Source: an uncultured Pelagibacteraceae bacterium (GTDB lineage Bacteria > Pseudomonadota > Alphaproteobacteria > Pelagibacterales > Pelagibacteraceae). From it: a stretch of DNA of 42,884 nucleotides. The notes below the pieces were generated by a model that saw only the letters and a program-made list of their open reading frames with translations, did not search any database and was not told the origin of the DNA. The DNA is taken from positions 1 to 42,884 of the forward strand of contig CACGET010000001.1 of assembly GCA_902572155.1 (NCBI GenBank), written 5' to 3'. The position numbers and the translations under genes were made by a program. This document shows positions 8,754-17,815 of this stretch, piece by piece; position 1 is the first letter of the stretch; each line of letters begins with the position of its first letter.

Positions 8754-9209
8754 TTAATTATTTAAATAATCTATGGCTCCTTGAAGAATAAATGCAGCTG
8801 CGTTTTGATCTATGTTTTTTTCACGTTTAGAAACATTAATATCAAGCTGACTGGATAGATTAAATGCACCAACTGTTGAAAGTCTTTCATCCCATAGGCA
8901 AACATCTACATCAACATTTTGGTCTATATTTTTAGACACATCATTTACTGATTGAGCAGAAGGACCTAATGAACCATCCATGTTAATTGGATATCCAATG
9001 ACAATTCCTTTAATATTGTTTTCCTCTATTATTTTTTTTAATTCGCTGATTAGATCATCATTATTGGTTTTATTGATCGTTTTAAAGGGTGTGGCTATTG
9101 ACTGTTTTTCGTCACAAATTGATACACCGATTCTTTTTGAACCAAGATCTAAACCAATCAATCTAGTGGTTTCAGACTGTTTTTTTTTGAATTCTTCAAT
9201 AGTGATCAT
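8754..9209 (-). CDS. ruvX: YqgF/RuvX family putative Holliday junction resolvase
   Basis: RuvX (YqgF) has an RNase H-like fold and is implicated in Holliday junction cleavage and in 16S rRNA 5' end processing. The 151-residue protein shows the expected acidic catalytic residues: D21 in GLDLGSKRIGVS, the DE pair at 107-108 in LWDERLST, and D134 in KNIDQNAAAFIL. GYPINMDGS near 72-80 is also family-typical. It is the first gene of the minus-strand operon and divergent from gatC, with 50 bases between the starts. ruvX next to gatC and pyrB is an alphaproteobacterial arrangement. Confidence 0.93.
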   Translation of the reverse strand: MITIEEFKKKQSETTRLIGLDLGSKRIGVSICDEKQSIATPFKTINKTNNDDLISELKKIIEENNIKGIVIGYPINMDGSLGPSAQSVNDVSKNIDQNVDVDVCLWDERLSTVGAFNLSSQLDINVSKREKNIDQNAAAFILQGAIDYLNN

Positions 9210-9259
9210 ATTGTATATTTTAAACTTAAGTGATAGTTTGCGACATATTTAAATACCAT

Positions 9260-9547
9260 ATGAGCATCGATCTTAAAACAATAAAGCACATATCAAAATT
9301 ATCAAGAATTTCTGTAGATGAGAAAAAAGCAGAGAAACTAGCAGGAGATTTAAATTCTATATTTGATTTTATTGAAAAACTTAATGAATTAAAAACTGAT
9401 AATATCGAACCATTAACTTCTGTTGCAGAAACAACTCTAAAATTAAGATCCGATGAAGTAAAAAGTAAAAATTTAAGAGAGCAAGTAATAAAAAATTCTC
9501 CCAATGAAAATGAAGATTATTTTGTAGTACCTAAGGTAATAGAATAA
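9260..9547 (+). CDS. gatC: Asp-tRNA(Asn)/Glu-tRNA(Gln) amidotransferase subunit C
   Basis: GatC is the small subunit that clamps GatA and GatB together in the enzyme that amidates Glu-tRNA(Gln) and Asp-tRNA(Asn). I chose the ATG at 9260 (MSIDLKTIKHISKLSRI), giving 95 residues, the usual length. A longer reading from 9230 would add ten unlikely residues. The family pattern is visible: HISKLSRISV, then LNSIFDFIEKLNEL, then the proline loop IEPLTSV. Its last base is the first base of gatA's start codon, so the genes are translationally coupled in the order C-A-B. Confidence 0.94.
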   Translation: MSIDLKTIKHISKLSRISVDEKKAEKLAGDLNSIFDFIEKLNELKTDNIEPLTSVAETTLKLRSDEVKSKNLREQVIKNSPNENEDYFVVPKVIE

Positions 9548-11004
9548 TGTTAGATATAACAAAACAATCATTATCTGAATTAGTAGAAAACGTAAAAAGT
9601 AAAAAACTTTCTTCAAGTGAAATTACAAAAGCATTTGTTGAAAGGTCAGAAAAATCAAAAGAATTAAATGCATATATAACAGAAGATTATGCAAACGCTT
9701 TAGATAAAGCAAAAAAGTTTGATGAAAAACCTAATTTTAATTTAAAATTACCTGGTATTCCAATGGCTGTAAAAGATTTATTTTGTACAAAAGATTTAAA
9801 AACTACGGCGGGTAGTAAAATTTTAAATAATTTTGTTCCAACTTACGAGTCAACTGTCACACAGAATATTTGGAATGAGGGCGCTATCCTCATGGGAAAA
9901 TTAAATTGTGATGAATTTGCTATGGGCTCATCTAATGAAACTAGTTTTTATGGTAATGTACAAAATCCAATTGATAAGAATTTAGTTCCAGGAGGATCAT
10001 CTGGTGGATCATCTTCTGCTGTAGCTGCCCAATTGACACCAATAACTATTGGAACGGATACAGGTGGATCTATAAGACAGCCTGCTTCTTTTACGGGAAC
10101 AGTTGGATTAAAACCTACATATGGTAGTTGTTCAAGATACGGAATTGTAGCTTTTGCATCATCGTTAGATCAAGCAGGACCTATGGCGCAAAATGTAAAA
10201 GACTGTGCGTTGTTACAAGAAGTAATCAGTACTTATGATGAAAAAGATTCCACATCAATAGATTTTAAAAGAAATGAGTATAGCAGAGAATTAACAAGAG
10301 ATATTAAAGGTAAAAAAATTGGAATACCTAAAGAATATAGAGTTGATGGCATGCCCAAGGAAATAGAAGATCTTTGGAAAAAAGGTATTGAATATGCAAA
10401 AGATTGTGGTGCTGAAATTATCGATATATCTCTACCTCATACAAATTATGCCCTACCAACTTACTACATTGTGGCACCAGCTGAAGCATCATCAAATTTA
10501 GCTCGATACGATGGTGTTAAATATGGATTTAGAGCAAAGGGAGAAAATCTTATAGACATGTATGAAAAGACTAGATCAGAGGGTTTTGGTGCAGAAGTTC
10601 AAAGAAGAATTATGATTGGAACTTATGTTTTATCATCAGGCTATTATGATGCTTATTATCTTAAAGCTCAAAAAGTCAGAAAACTAATTAAAAATGATTT
10701 TGATGAAGTATTTAAAAAAGTTGACGCAATTCTCACACCTTCAACGCCAAGTTCAGCATTTAAGATTGGAGAGAAGAAAGATGATCCAGTTTCAATGTAT
10801 TTAAATGATATTTTTACCGTACCAGTAAATTTAGCAGGTTTACCAGGAATTTCTATTCCAGCTGGACATGATGCTAAAGGATATCCACTTGGATTGCAAA
10901 TTATTGGTAAAGCTTTTGATGAACAAAATATATTAAACATTTCTTATGCCATGGAGGAAAAGATAGATTTTAAAAATAAGATTAATGATTGGTGGATTAA
11001 ATGA
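9547..11004 (+). CDS. gatA: Asp-tRNA(Asn)/Glu-tRNA(Gln) amidotransferase subunit A
   Basis: GatA is the glutaminase subunit that frees ammonia from glutamine for the GatB active site. The 485-residue protein is a standard amidase-signature enzyme. The Ser-cisSer-Lys triad appears as K76 in MAVKDLFC, the cis-serine S151 in VPGGSSGGSSSA, and the nucleophile S175 in GTDTGGSIRQPA. The C-terminal PVNLAGLPGISIPAG is also characteristic. It overlaps gatC by one base and gatB by four. A gatCAB operon implies that at least one of glutaminyl-tRNA or asparaginyl-tRNA synthetase is missing or supplemented in this organism, as is usual for alphaproteobacteria. Confidence 0.97.
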   Translation: MLDITKQSLSELVENVKSKKLSSSEITKAFVERSEKSKELNAYITEDYANALDKAKKFDEKPNFNLKLPGIPMAVKDLFCTKDLKTTAGSKILNNFVPTYESTVTQNIWNEGAILMGKLNCDEFAMGSSNETSFYGNVQNPIDKNLVPGGSSGGSSSAVAAQLTPITIGTDTGGSIRQPASFTGTVGLKPTYGSCSRYGIVAFASSLDQAGPMAQNVKDCALLQEVISTYDEKDSTSIDFKRNEYSRELTRDIKGKKIGIPKEYRVDGMPKEIEDLWKKGIEYAKDCGAEIIDISLPHTNYALPTYYIVAPAEASSNLARYDGVKYGFRAKGENLIDMYEKTRSEGFGAEVQRRIMIGTYVLSSGYYDAYYLKAQKVRKLIKNDFDEVFKKVDAILTPSTPSSAFKIGEKKDDPVSMYLNDIFTVPVNLAGLPGISIPAGHDAKGYPLGLQIIGKAFDEQNILNISYAMEEKIDFKNKINDWWIK

Positions 11005-12476
11005 GTAAAAATAATTCAGAATATCTAATTAATAGGAAAGACAATCAATATGAAGTTGTAATAGGACTAGAGGTTCACGCACAAGTTACTTCAGAATCAA
11101 AATTATTCTCATCATCTGCAACTAAATTTGGCGCTGAACCTAATACTCAAGTAAGTTTAGTTGATGCTGCATTTCCTGGAATGTTACCAGTAATTAATGA
11201 ATTTTGTGTAAAACAAGCAATTAAAACAGGCATTGGTCTTAATGCTAAAATTAATAAACGATCAGTATTTGACAGAAAAAATTATTTTTATGCGGATTTA
11301 CCTCAAGGGTATCAAATCTCTCAATTTAAAGACCCAATAGTAGGTGAGGGTAAGGTTTTTTTAGATATGTCAGAGGGTCAGAAAGAAGTAGGTATTGAAA
11401 GATTACATTTAGAACAGGATGCAGGAAAAAGTATTCATGATCTTGATCCTCAAAGTACATTTGTTGATTTGAATAGATCTGGCGTAGCTTTGATGGAAAT
11501 TGTCAGTAAACCTGATCTTAGATCTCCTGACGAAGTCAGCACATATATTAAAAAATTAAGATCAATTATGAGATATTTAGGAACTTGCGATGGAAACATG
11601 CAAGAAGGATCACTGAGAGCAGATGTTAATGTTTCTGTGAGAATAAAAGGCTCAAAGGAATTCGGTACTAGATGTGAAATTAAGAATGTAAATTCTATTA
11701 AGTTTATGCAAATGGCTATTGAATATGAAGCTAATAGACAAGTTGATTTAATTGAAGAAGGTAAATCAATCGATCAAGAAACTCGTCTCTTTGATACAAA
11801 AAAAAATGAAACAAGATCAATGAGATCTAAAGAAGATGCTCATGATTATAGATATTTTCCAGATCCAGACTTACTTCCTTTAGAAGTTTCTGATGAATTT
11901 GTTAATAAGATTAGGTCTGATATTCCTGAATTACCAGATGATAAAAAGAAAAGATTTATTGATAAGTTTAAACTGACAGCCTATGAGGCTAATATTTTAG
12001 TTTCAGATATTGATATAGCAAAATATTTTGAGGATGTTGTAGCAAAGATGGGAAAAAATAAAGATATAAAATTAGCTGTTAATTGGATCACAGGTGAGTT
12101 ATTTGCAGTTTTGAATAATAAAAACCTGGAAATTTCTCAAAGTCCAGTTAGTTCAAAAAATTTAGCAATATTAGTGAATTTAATTAAAAATGGAACAATT
12201 TCAGGAAAAATTGCTAAGACAGTATTTGAATTAATGATAGATGGTGATAAAGATCCCCAAAAAATTGTTGAGGAAAAAGAATTAAAACAACAAAGTGATC
12301 CTAAAGCTTTAGAAGCAATAATAGATAAAATAATCAATGAAAATAGAGATAAAGCCGTTGAATATAAACAGGGTAAAGAAAAATTATTTGGTTTTTTTGT
12401 TGGTCAAGCAATGAAAGCTTCGGGCGGTAAAGCTAATCCTCAATTAATTAATGAGATATTAAAGAAAAAGCTTTAA
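11001..12476 (+). CDS. gatB: Asp-tRNA(Asn)/Glu-tRNA(Gln) amidotransferase subunit B
   Basis: GatB binds the misacylated tRNA, phosphorylates its side-chain carboxylate and uses ammonia from GatA to make Gln-tRNA or Asn-tRNA. The 491-residue length is normal. Clear family segments are VIGLEVHAQV near 20-29, RKNYFYADLPQGYQISQ near 91-107, ERLHLEQDAGKS near 133-144 and EIKNVNS near 226-232. The C-terminal half is the helical GatB/YqeY tRNA-contact domain, ending in SGGKANPQLINEILKKKL. The start overlaps gatA by four bases (ATGA). Confidence 0.97.
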   Translation: MSKNNSEYLINRKDNQYEVVIGLEVHAQVTSESKLFSSSATKFGAEPNTQVSLVDAAFPGMLPVINEFCVKQAIKTGIGLNAKINKRSVFDRKNYFYADLPQGYQISQFKDPIVGEGKVFLDMSEGQKEVGIERLHLEQDAGKSIHDLDPQSTFVDLNRSGVALMEIVSKPDLRSPDEVSTYIKKLRSIMRYLGTCDGNMQEGSLRADVNVSVRIKGSKEFGTRCEIKNVNSIKFMQMAIEYEANRQVDLIEEGKSIDQETRLFDTKKNETRSMRSKEDAHDYRYFPDPDLLPLEVSDEFVNKIRSDIPELPDDKKKRFIDKFKLTAYEANILVSDIDIAKYFEDVVAKMGKNKDIKLAVNWITGELFAVLNNKNLEISQSPVSSKNLAILVNLIKNGTISGKIAKTVFELMIDGDKDPQKIVEEKELKQQSDPKALEAIIDKIINENRDKAVEYKQGKEKLFGFFVGQAMKASGGKANPQLINEILKKKL

Positions 12477-12480
12477 CACA

Positions 12481-13131
12481 ATGGGTGGAAACCTTGATAT
12501 CACAGATAAATTACAAAATTATATCAATGATTTTGGTTTAAAGTTAAATCCAATTCAAAAAGAAATAATTAATTATAATAAATCACTAGGGGATGTTAAA
12601 AGAATGCAAGTTGATCCTGTTCAATGCCACTTTCTTCATTTAATTATAAAGGTCTCAAACATTAAAAATGTACTTGAAATAGGAACTTTTACGGGACTTA
12701 GCGCACTTTCAATTTCACTTGCATTGCCTGATGATGGAAAATTAATTGCTCTAGATAAAAATGAAGATACGAACAAAATAGCAATGGATTTTTTTAAGAA
12801 GGCCAATCAAAATCATAAAATTCAAACAATAATAAATCCTGCACTTTATACTTTAGAAGAGTTAAGTAATCAAAAGTTTGATATGGTTTTTATAGATGCA
12901 GATAAGATGAATTATAAAAAATATTATGAAAAATCTTTAGGATTAATAAATCAAGGTGGATTAATTATTATTGATAATGTTTTATGGCACGGAGAAGTTG
13001 CTGATGAAAAAAATGATGACAAATTTACAATTAATATTAGAGAATTTAATAAATTTGTATCAGAAGATAAGAGGGTAGAACAAATTATTATCCCATTAGG
13101 TGATGGAATGACTGTATGTAGAGTATTATAA
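12481..13131 (+). CDS. SAM-dependent O-methyltransferase (caffeoyl-CoA OMT family)
   Basis: This 216-residue protein belongs to the class I O-methyltransferases related to caffeoyl-CoA O-methyltransferase and bacterial catechol O-methyltransferases. The SAM-binding glycine motif is EIGTFTG at 66-72, the acidic residue ending the next strand lies in IALDKN near 89-94, and the metal-binding region is FIDADK at 137-142 with IIIDNVLWHG near 165. The substrate is unknown. It starts four bases after gatB and overlaps trhO by one base, so it is probably transcribed with them. A role in tRNA or cofactor methylation is conceivable from the neighbours, but nothing in the sequence proves it. Confidence 0.85.
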   Translation: MGGNLDITDKLQNYINDFGLKLNPIQKEIINYNKSLGDVKRMQVDPVQCHFLHLIIKVSNIKNVLEIGTFTGLSALSISLALPDDGKLIALDKNEDTNKIAMDFFKKANQNHKIQTIINPALYTLEELSNQKFDMVFIDADKMNYKKYYEKSLGLINQGGLIIIDNVLWHGEVADEKNDDKFTINIREFNKFVSEDKRVEQIIIPLGDGMTVCRVL

Positions 13132-14039
13132 TGTTTAAAGTTTTTGGTTTCTATAAATTTATCAAAATTAAATCATTAAAAAGAAACAAAGATATTTTAC
13201 AAGAATTTATTTTATCAAATAATATAAGGGGAACAATAATTATTTCAAAAGAAGGATTAAATGGAACTATATCAGGTCGTATTAAAGATATTGATATAAC
13301 AATTAAAAAATTAAAATCTTTATTCTTATTTAAGCATTTTGATAATAACAATTCGTCTAAATCTAAATTTCAACCATTTCAAAAACCTAAAATAAAGATT
13401 AAAAAAGAAGTTGTACCAATGAATTTGATATTAAATTCTAGAGAAAGAAATACTAAATCACACTTAAATCCAAAAGAATGGAATGAATTAATAAAAGATA
13501 AAGATACACATATTATTGATACTAGAAAACCTTTTGAGCATAAAGTTGGCACATTTAAAAAATCAGTAAATCCCAACGTAAATAATTTTAGAGATTTTCC
13601 TAAATATTTGAATAAGCTTAAAAAAAATAAACCAGTTGCCATGTTCTGTACTGGTGGAATACGTTGTGAAAAAACATCTGTATATTTAAAGAAGAAAGGA
13701 TTTAAGAATATATATCAGCTAAACGGTGGTATTTTAAATTACCTAAAGAAAATTAATAAAAAAGACAGTTTATGGAGAGGAGAGTGTTTTGTTTTTGATA
13801 ACAGAATTAGTCTCAAACATGGTTTGGTTTTAGGTTCTTATTCTATATGTAGTGGTTGCAGAATGCCTATTTCATCAAAAGACAAAAGATCTAAAAAATT
13901 TGAGGAAGGTGTTTCGTGTCCAAATTGTTATAACAACCTAACAGAGTCACAAAAATCACGTTTTAGAATGAGACAAAGTCAGATATACAAAGCGAAACAA
14001 TCTGGAAAAAAATATATTTTCCAAAAAGAATTTAAATAA
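13131..14039 (+). CDS. trhO: tRNA uridine(34) hydroxylase, rhodanese-domain protein
   Basis: TrhO (formerly YceA) adds the oxygen of 5-hydroxyuridine at the wobble base U34 of several tRNAs. The 302-residue protein has the family layout: an N-terminal acylphosphatase-like domain (GTIIISKEGLNGTISG at 34-49), a rhodanese domain (HIIDTRKPFEH at 127-137, active-site cysteine C173 in FCTGGIRCEK, second cysteine C179), then a cysteine-rich tail (CSGCRMP, CPNC) that probably binds zinc. It overlaps the methyltransferase by one base. Many such proteins are annotated only as rhodanese-related sulfurtransferase; the N-terminal domain and tail make TrhO the better call. Confidence 0.9.
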   Translation: MFKVFGFYKFIKIKSLKRNKDILQEFILSNNIRGTIIISKEGLNGTISGRIKDIDITIKKLKSLFLFKHFDNNNSSKSKFQPFQKPKIKIKKEVVPMNLILNSRERNTKSHLNPKEWNELIKDKDTHIIDTRKPFEHKVGTFKKSVNPNVNNFRDFPKYLNKLKKNKPVAMFCTGGIRCEKTSVYLKKKGFKNIYQLNGGILNYLKKINKKDSLWRGECFVFDNRISLKHGLVLGSYSICSGCRMPISSKDKRSKKFEEGVSCPNCYNNLTESQKSRFRMRQSQIYKAKQSGKKYIFQKEFK

Positions 14040-14047
14040 GGATATTT

Positions 14048-15418
14048 TTGTCTACCTCATACAAGCTCACTAAAGATCCAATATGGTTTTTACTTCGTAA
14101 GGTTACAATACCTGCAAGTGTTGGATCTCTTTTTCAAACATTTTATAATCTTGTTGATACTTGGTTTGCAGGAAAAATATCAGCTGAAGCAATAGGTGCG
14201 ATAGCTAAATCATTTCCAATTTATTTTACCATAATTGCTGTTGGTGTTGGAATAGGTGCGGCTACTAATGCAATGATTGGTAATTCAATAGGTGAAAGGA
14301 AAGAGAGAGTTGCATCTATGTATATAGCTCAATCTTTAATTTTTGCTTTAGGAATTTCAATTTTAGTAACAATTTTTGGACTAAATGCATCTAATTTTCT
14401 TCTTGGAGTAATGGGATCTGATACCGCTGGTATTGAACTTACTAGAGAATATTTAGATATTATTTTTTATGGAACTTTTATTGTATTAATTCAAATTTCT
14501 TTAAATGGAACATTAAATGCTCAAGGCGATACCAAAAGTTATAGAAATGTTTTAATATTTAGTTTTTTCTTAAATATTTTTCTTAATCCTCTTTTTATAT
14601 GGGGTTATGGAATTATTCCTGCTTTTGGTATAGCTGGACTTGCTATAGCAACAGTGATTTCACAACTGATTGGAACAATCTATTTAGCCTATAAAGTTAA
14701 TAATTGTAAAATCAAAAAATACTTAAAATTAGTATGTTTTATTCCTAAGTTTGAATATCTAAATCCTTTAACAAGGCAGTCGGTTCCAGTTATGTTTAGC
14801 ATGTTATTTATTGGAGTTGGTATTTTTAATATTTTATATTTTATTGGACAATTTGGCGATTTAGCTACAGCGGGATATGGAGCAGCTTTAAGAGTAGAAC
14901 AAGTTTTTTTACTTCCAGTCATTGGATTAAATACAGCGGTACTTTCAATAGGAGGTCAAAACTTTGGCGCAAAAGCTTTTGATAGAATAAGAGAATTATA
15001 CACAAAAGCATTATTTTTTGGATCTTCTTTTATGGCTGTTGCTGGAATAATATTATTTTTTGGTGCTGAGTTTTTTGTGTCTTTATTTACAGACAATCAA
15101 GAAGCAGTGAAACATGGTGCAATTTACTTAAAAGTTGCAGCTTTGATTGGGCCAATTTATCCAGTATTCTTTATCACAACAGCTGTATTTCAAGCTGTAA
15201 AGAAACCTCTTTATAGTCTTTATTTAAGTATTTTGAGATTAACAGCGTTTCCATTTTTAAGCTTATGGTACGTAATTAATATTAGAGGAGGAGATTATGA
15301 GGATATATTTTATACAATTATGGCTACTAATTGGTTAATGGGAATTGCTGTTTTGATATTTATTGGTTATTTTCTAAATAATGTATTTAAACAAAATAAA
15401 TCTCTTTTTAGTTATTAG
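14048..15418 (+). CDS. MATE family multidrug/metabolite exporter, TTG start
   Basis: This is an integral inner-membrane transporter of 456 residues with about 12 membrane helices, as expected of the MATE family, which uses Na+ or H+ gradients to export drugs or metabolites. Family-like segments are VDTWFAGKISAEAIGA near 33-48, GTLNAQGDTKSYRN near 147-160 and QNFGAKAFDRI near 303-313. The start is a TTG at 14048-14050, supported by an AAGGA about six bases upstream; no good ATG is available before the conserved region. The end overlaps the secreted nuclease gene by 38 bases in another frame. The substrate cannot be predicted. Confidence 0.88.
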   Translation: MSTSYKLTKDPIWFLLRKVTIPASVGSLFQTFYNLVDTWFAGKISAEAIGAIAKSFPIYFTIIAVGVGIGAATNAMIGNSIGERKERVASMYIAQSLIFALGISILVTIFGLNASNFLLGVMGSDTAGIELTREYLDIIFYGTFIVLIQISLNGTLNAQGDTKSYRNVLIFSFFLNIFLNPLFIWGYGIIPAFGIAGLAIATVISQLIGTIYLAYKVNNCKIKKYLKLVCFIPKFEYLNPLTRQSVPVMFSMLFIGVGIFNILYFIGQFGDLATAGYGAALRVEQVFLLPVIGLNTAVLSIGGQNFGAKAFDRIRELYTKALFFGSSFMAVAGIILFFGAEFFVSLFTDNQEAVKHGAIYLKVAALIGPIYPVFFITTAVFQAVKKPLYSLYLSILRLTAFPFLSLWYVINIRGGDYEDIFYTIMATNWLMGIAVLIFIGYFLNNVFKQNKSLFSY

Positions 15419-15860
15419 TATTTGTCTAGTATTTTTTTTTCTAACTTATTTTGATGTAAAATCTCAAGAATTGAAGATTGTAGACGGTGATACAATTCAT
15501 TTAAATTCAGAAAAAATAAGATTTACTGGTATTGATACTCCTGAGTTAAAGCAAACATGCATAAAAGATAATGAAGTAATTCAATGTGGAAAAAAAGCAA
15601 AAGATTTATTAATTAAACGAATTGGTAATAGTAAAGTTAATTGCATTAAAGAAGGTAAAGATAGATATGGTAGAATTTTAGCAGAATGCTTTATTGAAAA
15701 TATTAGTTTATCAAGTTATTTAGTAAGGAATGGATATGCATTTGCATATAGAAAATATTCTCAAAAATTTATACCAGATGAGGATTTTGCACGAATAAAT
15801 AAAAATGGAATGTGGTCTATGACATTTGAATTTCCGTGGGAATACAGAAAAAAAAATTAA
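15381..15860 (+). CDS. Secreted thermonuclease-like (SNase fold) protein
   Basis: This 159-residue protein has an N-terminal hydrophobic signal sequence or membrane anchor (about residues 7-23) followed by a staphylococcal-nuclease OB fold. Catalytic elements are visible: VDGDT at 34-38, R47 in IRFTGIDTPE, and DRYGR at 94-98, the pattern that supplies the calcium ligands and the two arginines. There are several cysteines (C60, C69, C88, C103). It is likely exported, to degrade nucleic acid in the periplasm or outside. It starts inside the MATE gene. That could mean co-translation, but the two functions have no known link. Confidence 0.87.
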   Translation: MYLNKINLFLVISICLVFFFLTYFDVKSQELKIVDGDTIHLNSEKIRFTGIDTPELKQTCIKDNEVIQCGKKAKDLLIKRIGNSKVNCIKEGKDRYGRILAECFIENISLSSYLVRNGYAFAYRKYSQKFIPDEDFARINKNGMWSMTFEFPWEYRKKN

Positions 15861-15862
15861 TA

Positions 15863-17032
15863 ATGAATAATACAAATTATAATTGGAATTACCCCACAAC
15901 TATATGGGTTGGGCAAAATAGAATCAAAGATTTATCTTTAGCCTGTAAAAAATTAAATATCAGTAAACCACTATTTGTAACAGATAGGGAATTAGTTAAA
16001 TCTAATATTGTAAAAAAAACATTATTAGATTTAAAAAAAGAGAATTTATCATTTGAGACATTCTCTAATGTATCTGGTAATCCATGTGGGTCTCATGTAG
16101 AGGAAGGAGTTAATTTTTTTAATCAAAAAAAGTGTGATGGTATAATTGCTTTTGGTGGTGGTAGTGGATTAGATGTGGGAAAAGCAATAGCCTTTATGTC
16201 TGGTCAAAATCTACCAATATGGGATTTTGAGGATATTGGAGACAATTGGACAAGAGCAAATAATGATAAGATTTCACCAATTATAGCTGTACCCACAACA
16301 GCAGGAACTGGTTCTGAAACTGGTAGAGCATCTGTAATTCTAGATGAAACAACCGGTGTTAAAAAAATTATTTTTCATCCTAAATTTTTACCTTCAATAG
16401 TTATTTTAGATCCTATTCTAACAATTGATTTACCATCAAATATTACTGCTGCCACAGGAATGGATGCTTTAGCTCATAACCTTGAAGCTTTTTGTGCACC
16501 AGGCTACCATCCAATGGCTGATGGTATTGCAATAGAAGGAATGAAATTAATTAAAAATTCACTTTTGGAGGTTGTAAATAATGGATCTAATATAGAAGCT
16601 CGAATGAATATGTTAACTGCTTCAAGTATGGGGTCGACAGCATTTCAAAAAGGATTGGGTGCAATACATTCATTAAGTCACCCTTTAAACGCACAACATA
16701 ATATACATCATGGATTGTCTAATGCTATATTTATGCCTTATGTTTTAACATTTAACAAAACTTTTATAGAAAAAAGAATTATCTTAATATGTGAATACTT
16801 GAATATGGAAAAAAACTTTGAAACTTTTTTAAATTGGATATTGCATTTAAGAAAAGAGCTTGAAATTCCTCACAAAATTACAGACATCATAGATCCAAAA
16901 GATATTAATTTGGATAAGCTATCAAAAATGGCTCTAGATGATCCATCAACGTCATCTAATCCAAGAAAATTAAATATAAATGATATGAGAATTATGTATG
17001 AGCATAGTATTTCAGGAGAATTATTTAAATGA
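15863..17032 (+). CDS. Iron-containing (group III) alcohol dehydrogenase
   Basis: The enzyme is a group III, iron-type NAD(P)-dependent alcohol dehydrogenase. I start it at the ATG at 15863, two bases after the nuclease stop, giving 389 residues; a longer reading from 15836 would overlap the nuclease gene. The cofactor loop is AFGGGSGLDVGKA at 96-108, and TTAGTGSET follows at 145-153. Metal ligands by family pattern are D201 and H205 in GMDALAHN, H269 in GAIHSLSH and H283 in NIHHGL. The substrate is unknown. In SAR11 cells iron-type ADHs have been linked to small alcohols such as methanol, but assigning this copy that role would be a guess. It overlaps the amidotransferase gene by four bases. 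Confidence 0.9.
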   Translation: MNNTNYNWNYPTTIWVGQNRIKDLSLACKKLNISKPLFVTDRELVKSNIVKKTLLDLKKENLSFETFSNVSGNPCGSHVEEGVNFFNQKKCDGIIAFGGGSGLDVGKAIAFMSGQNLPIWDFEDIGDNWTRANNDKISPIIAVPTTAGTGSETGRASVILDETTGVKKIIFHPKFLPSIVILDPILTIDLPSNITAATGMDALAHNLEAFCAPGYHPMADGIAIEGMKLIKNSLLEVVNNGSNIEARMNMLTASSMGSTAFQKGLGAIHSLSHPLNAQHNIHHGLSNAIFMPYVLTFNKTFIEKRIILICEYLNMEKNFETFLNWILHLRKELEIPHKITDIIDPKDINLDKLSKMALDDPSTSSNPRKLNINDMRIMYEHSISGELFK

Positions 17033-17811
17033 AAAAAATTTTACTGGTAGAAGGAAATTTAAGAGAAGAAAATCAAAGTTTTACCGATGGAGGTATCAAA
17101 ACTCATACTGAAAGTTTAAAAGACAGTATTGGTTTTTTTACAAATAAACTTGAATTAGATGTTGTAAACCCATCATCTGATAAGAATTTGTCTGAAGTTA
17201 CTGAAGATTTAACAAAGTATGATGGCATGATTTGGGGCGGTAGCAGTCTTAATATTTATAATGATACTGTTGAAATAAGAAGACAATTAGATTTCATGAA
17301 AGAATGTCAAAAAAAAATTAAGAATATTTTAGCTATTTGCTGGGGTTTACAAGTGGCGGTGACTGTAGCTGGAGGTATTGTTAAAAGATGTAATAAAGGT
17401 GCACATAGAGGAATCGCACATAATGTCAAAATTAATAAAAATGGTTTATCACACCCATTATATAAAAATAAAAATGAAACTTTTAATACTCCAGCATTTA
17501 ATTTTGATGAAGTTGTAACACTACCAAACAACTCTACATTGTTGTCTTCCAACGAAATAAATAATGTAATGGGTATAAATTTTAAAAATGGAGTTAGTGA
17601 TATTTGGGGAATCCAATATCATCCTGAAATCACATACGATAAAATGATTACATTAATTCATTTTAGAAAAAACAGATTGTTAAATAATAAGGCTTTTATA
17701 GATGAAGACGAAATTAACTGTCATGTAAAAATGATTGCTGAAGAGAATAAAATTACAAATAAAAATAATAGAATGAGAGAGCTTGAAAATTGGTTAAACA
17801 AGATTCTTTAG
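17029..17811 (+). CDS. Class I glutamine amidotransferase (GMP synthase-like)
   Basis: This 260-residue protein is a stand-alone class I glutamine amidotransferase or a related gamma-glutamyl hydrolase. The nucleophile elbow is C104 in AICWGLQ, and the His-Glu pair is H198 and E200 in QYHPE. GMIWGGSSLNIY near 66-77 forms the oxyanion region. No synthase domain is attached. Relatives are often annotated GMP synthase-like or GuaA N-terminal, but a GuaA synthase would need an ATP-pyrophosphatase domain, which is absent. It overlaps the iron alcohol dehydrogenase by four bases, so they may act on linked metabolites, for example removing gamma-glutamyl groups. Its stop lies four bases from the ABC permease stop on the other strand. 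Confidence 0.83.
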   Translation: MKKILLVEGNLREENQSFTDGGIKTHTESLKDSIGFFTNKLELDVVNPSSDKNLSEVTEDLTKYDGMIWGGSSLNIYNDTVEIRRQLDFMKECQKKIKNILAICWGLQVAVTVAGGIVKRCNKGAHRGIAHNVKINKNGLSHPLYKNKNETFNTPAFNFDEVVTLPNNSTLLSSNEINNVMGINFKNGVSDIWGIQYHPEITYDKMITLIHFRKNRLLNNKAFIDEDEINCHVKMIAEENKITNKNNRMRELENWLNKIL

Positions 17812-17815
17812 ATAA

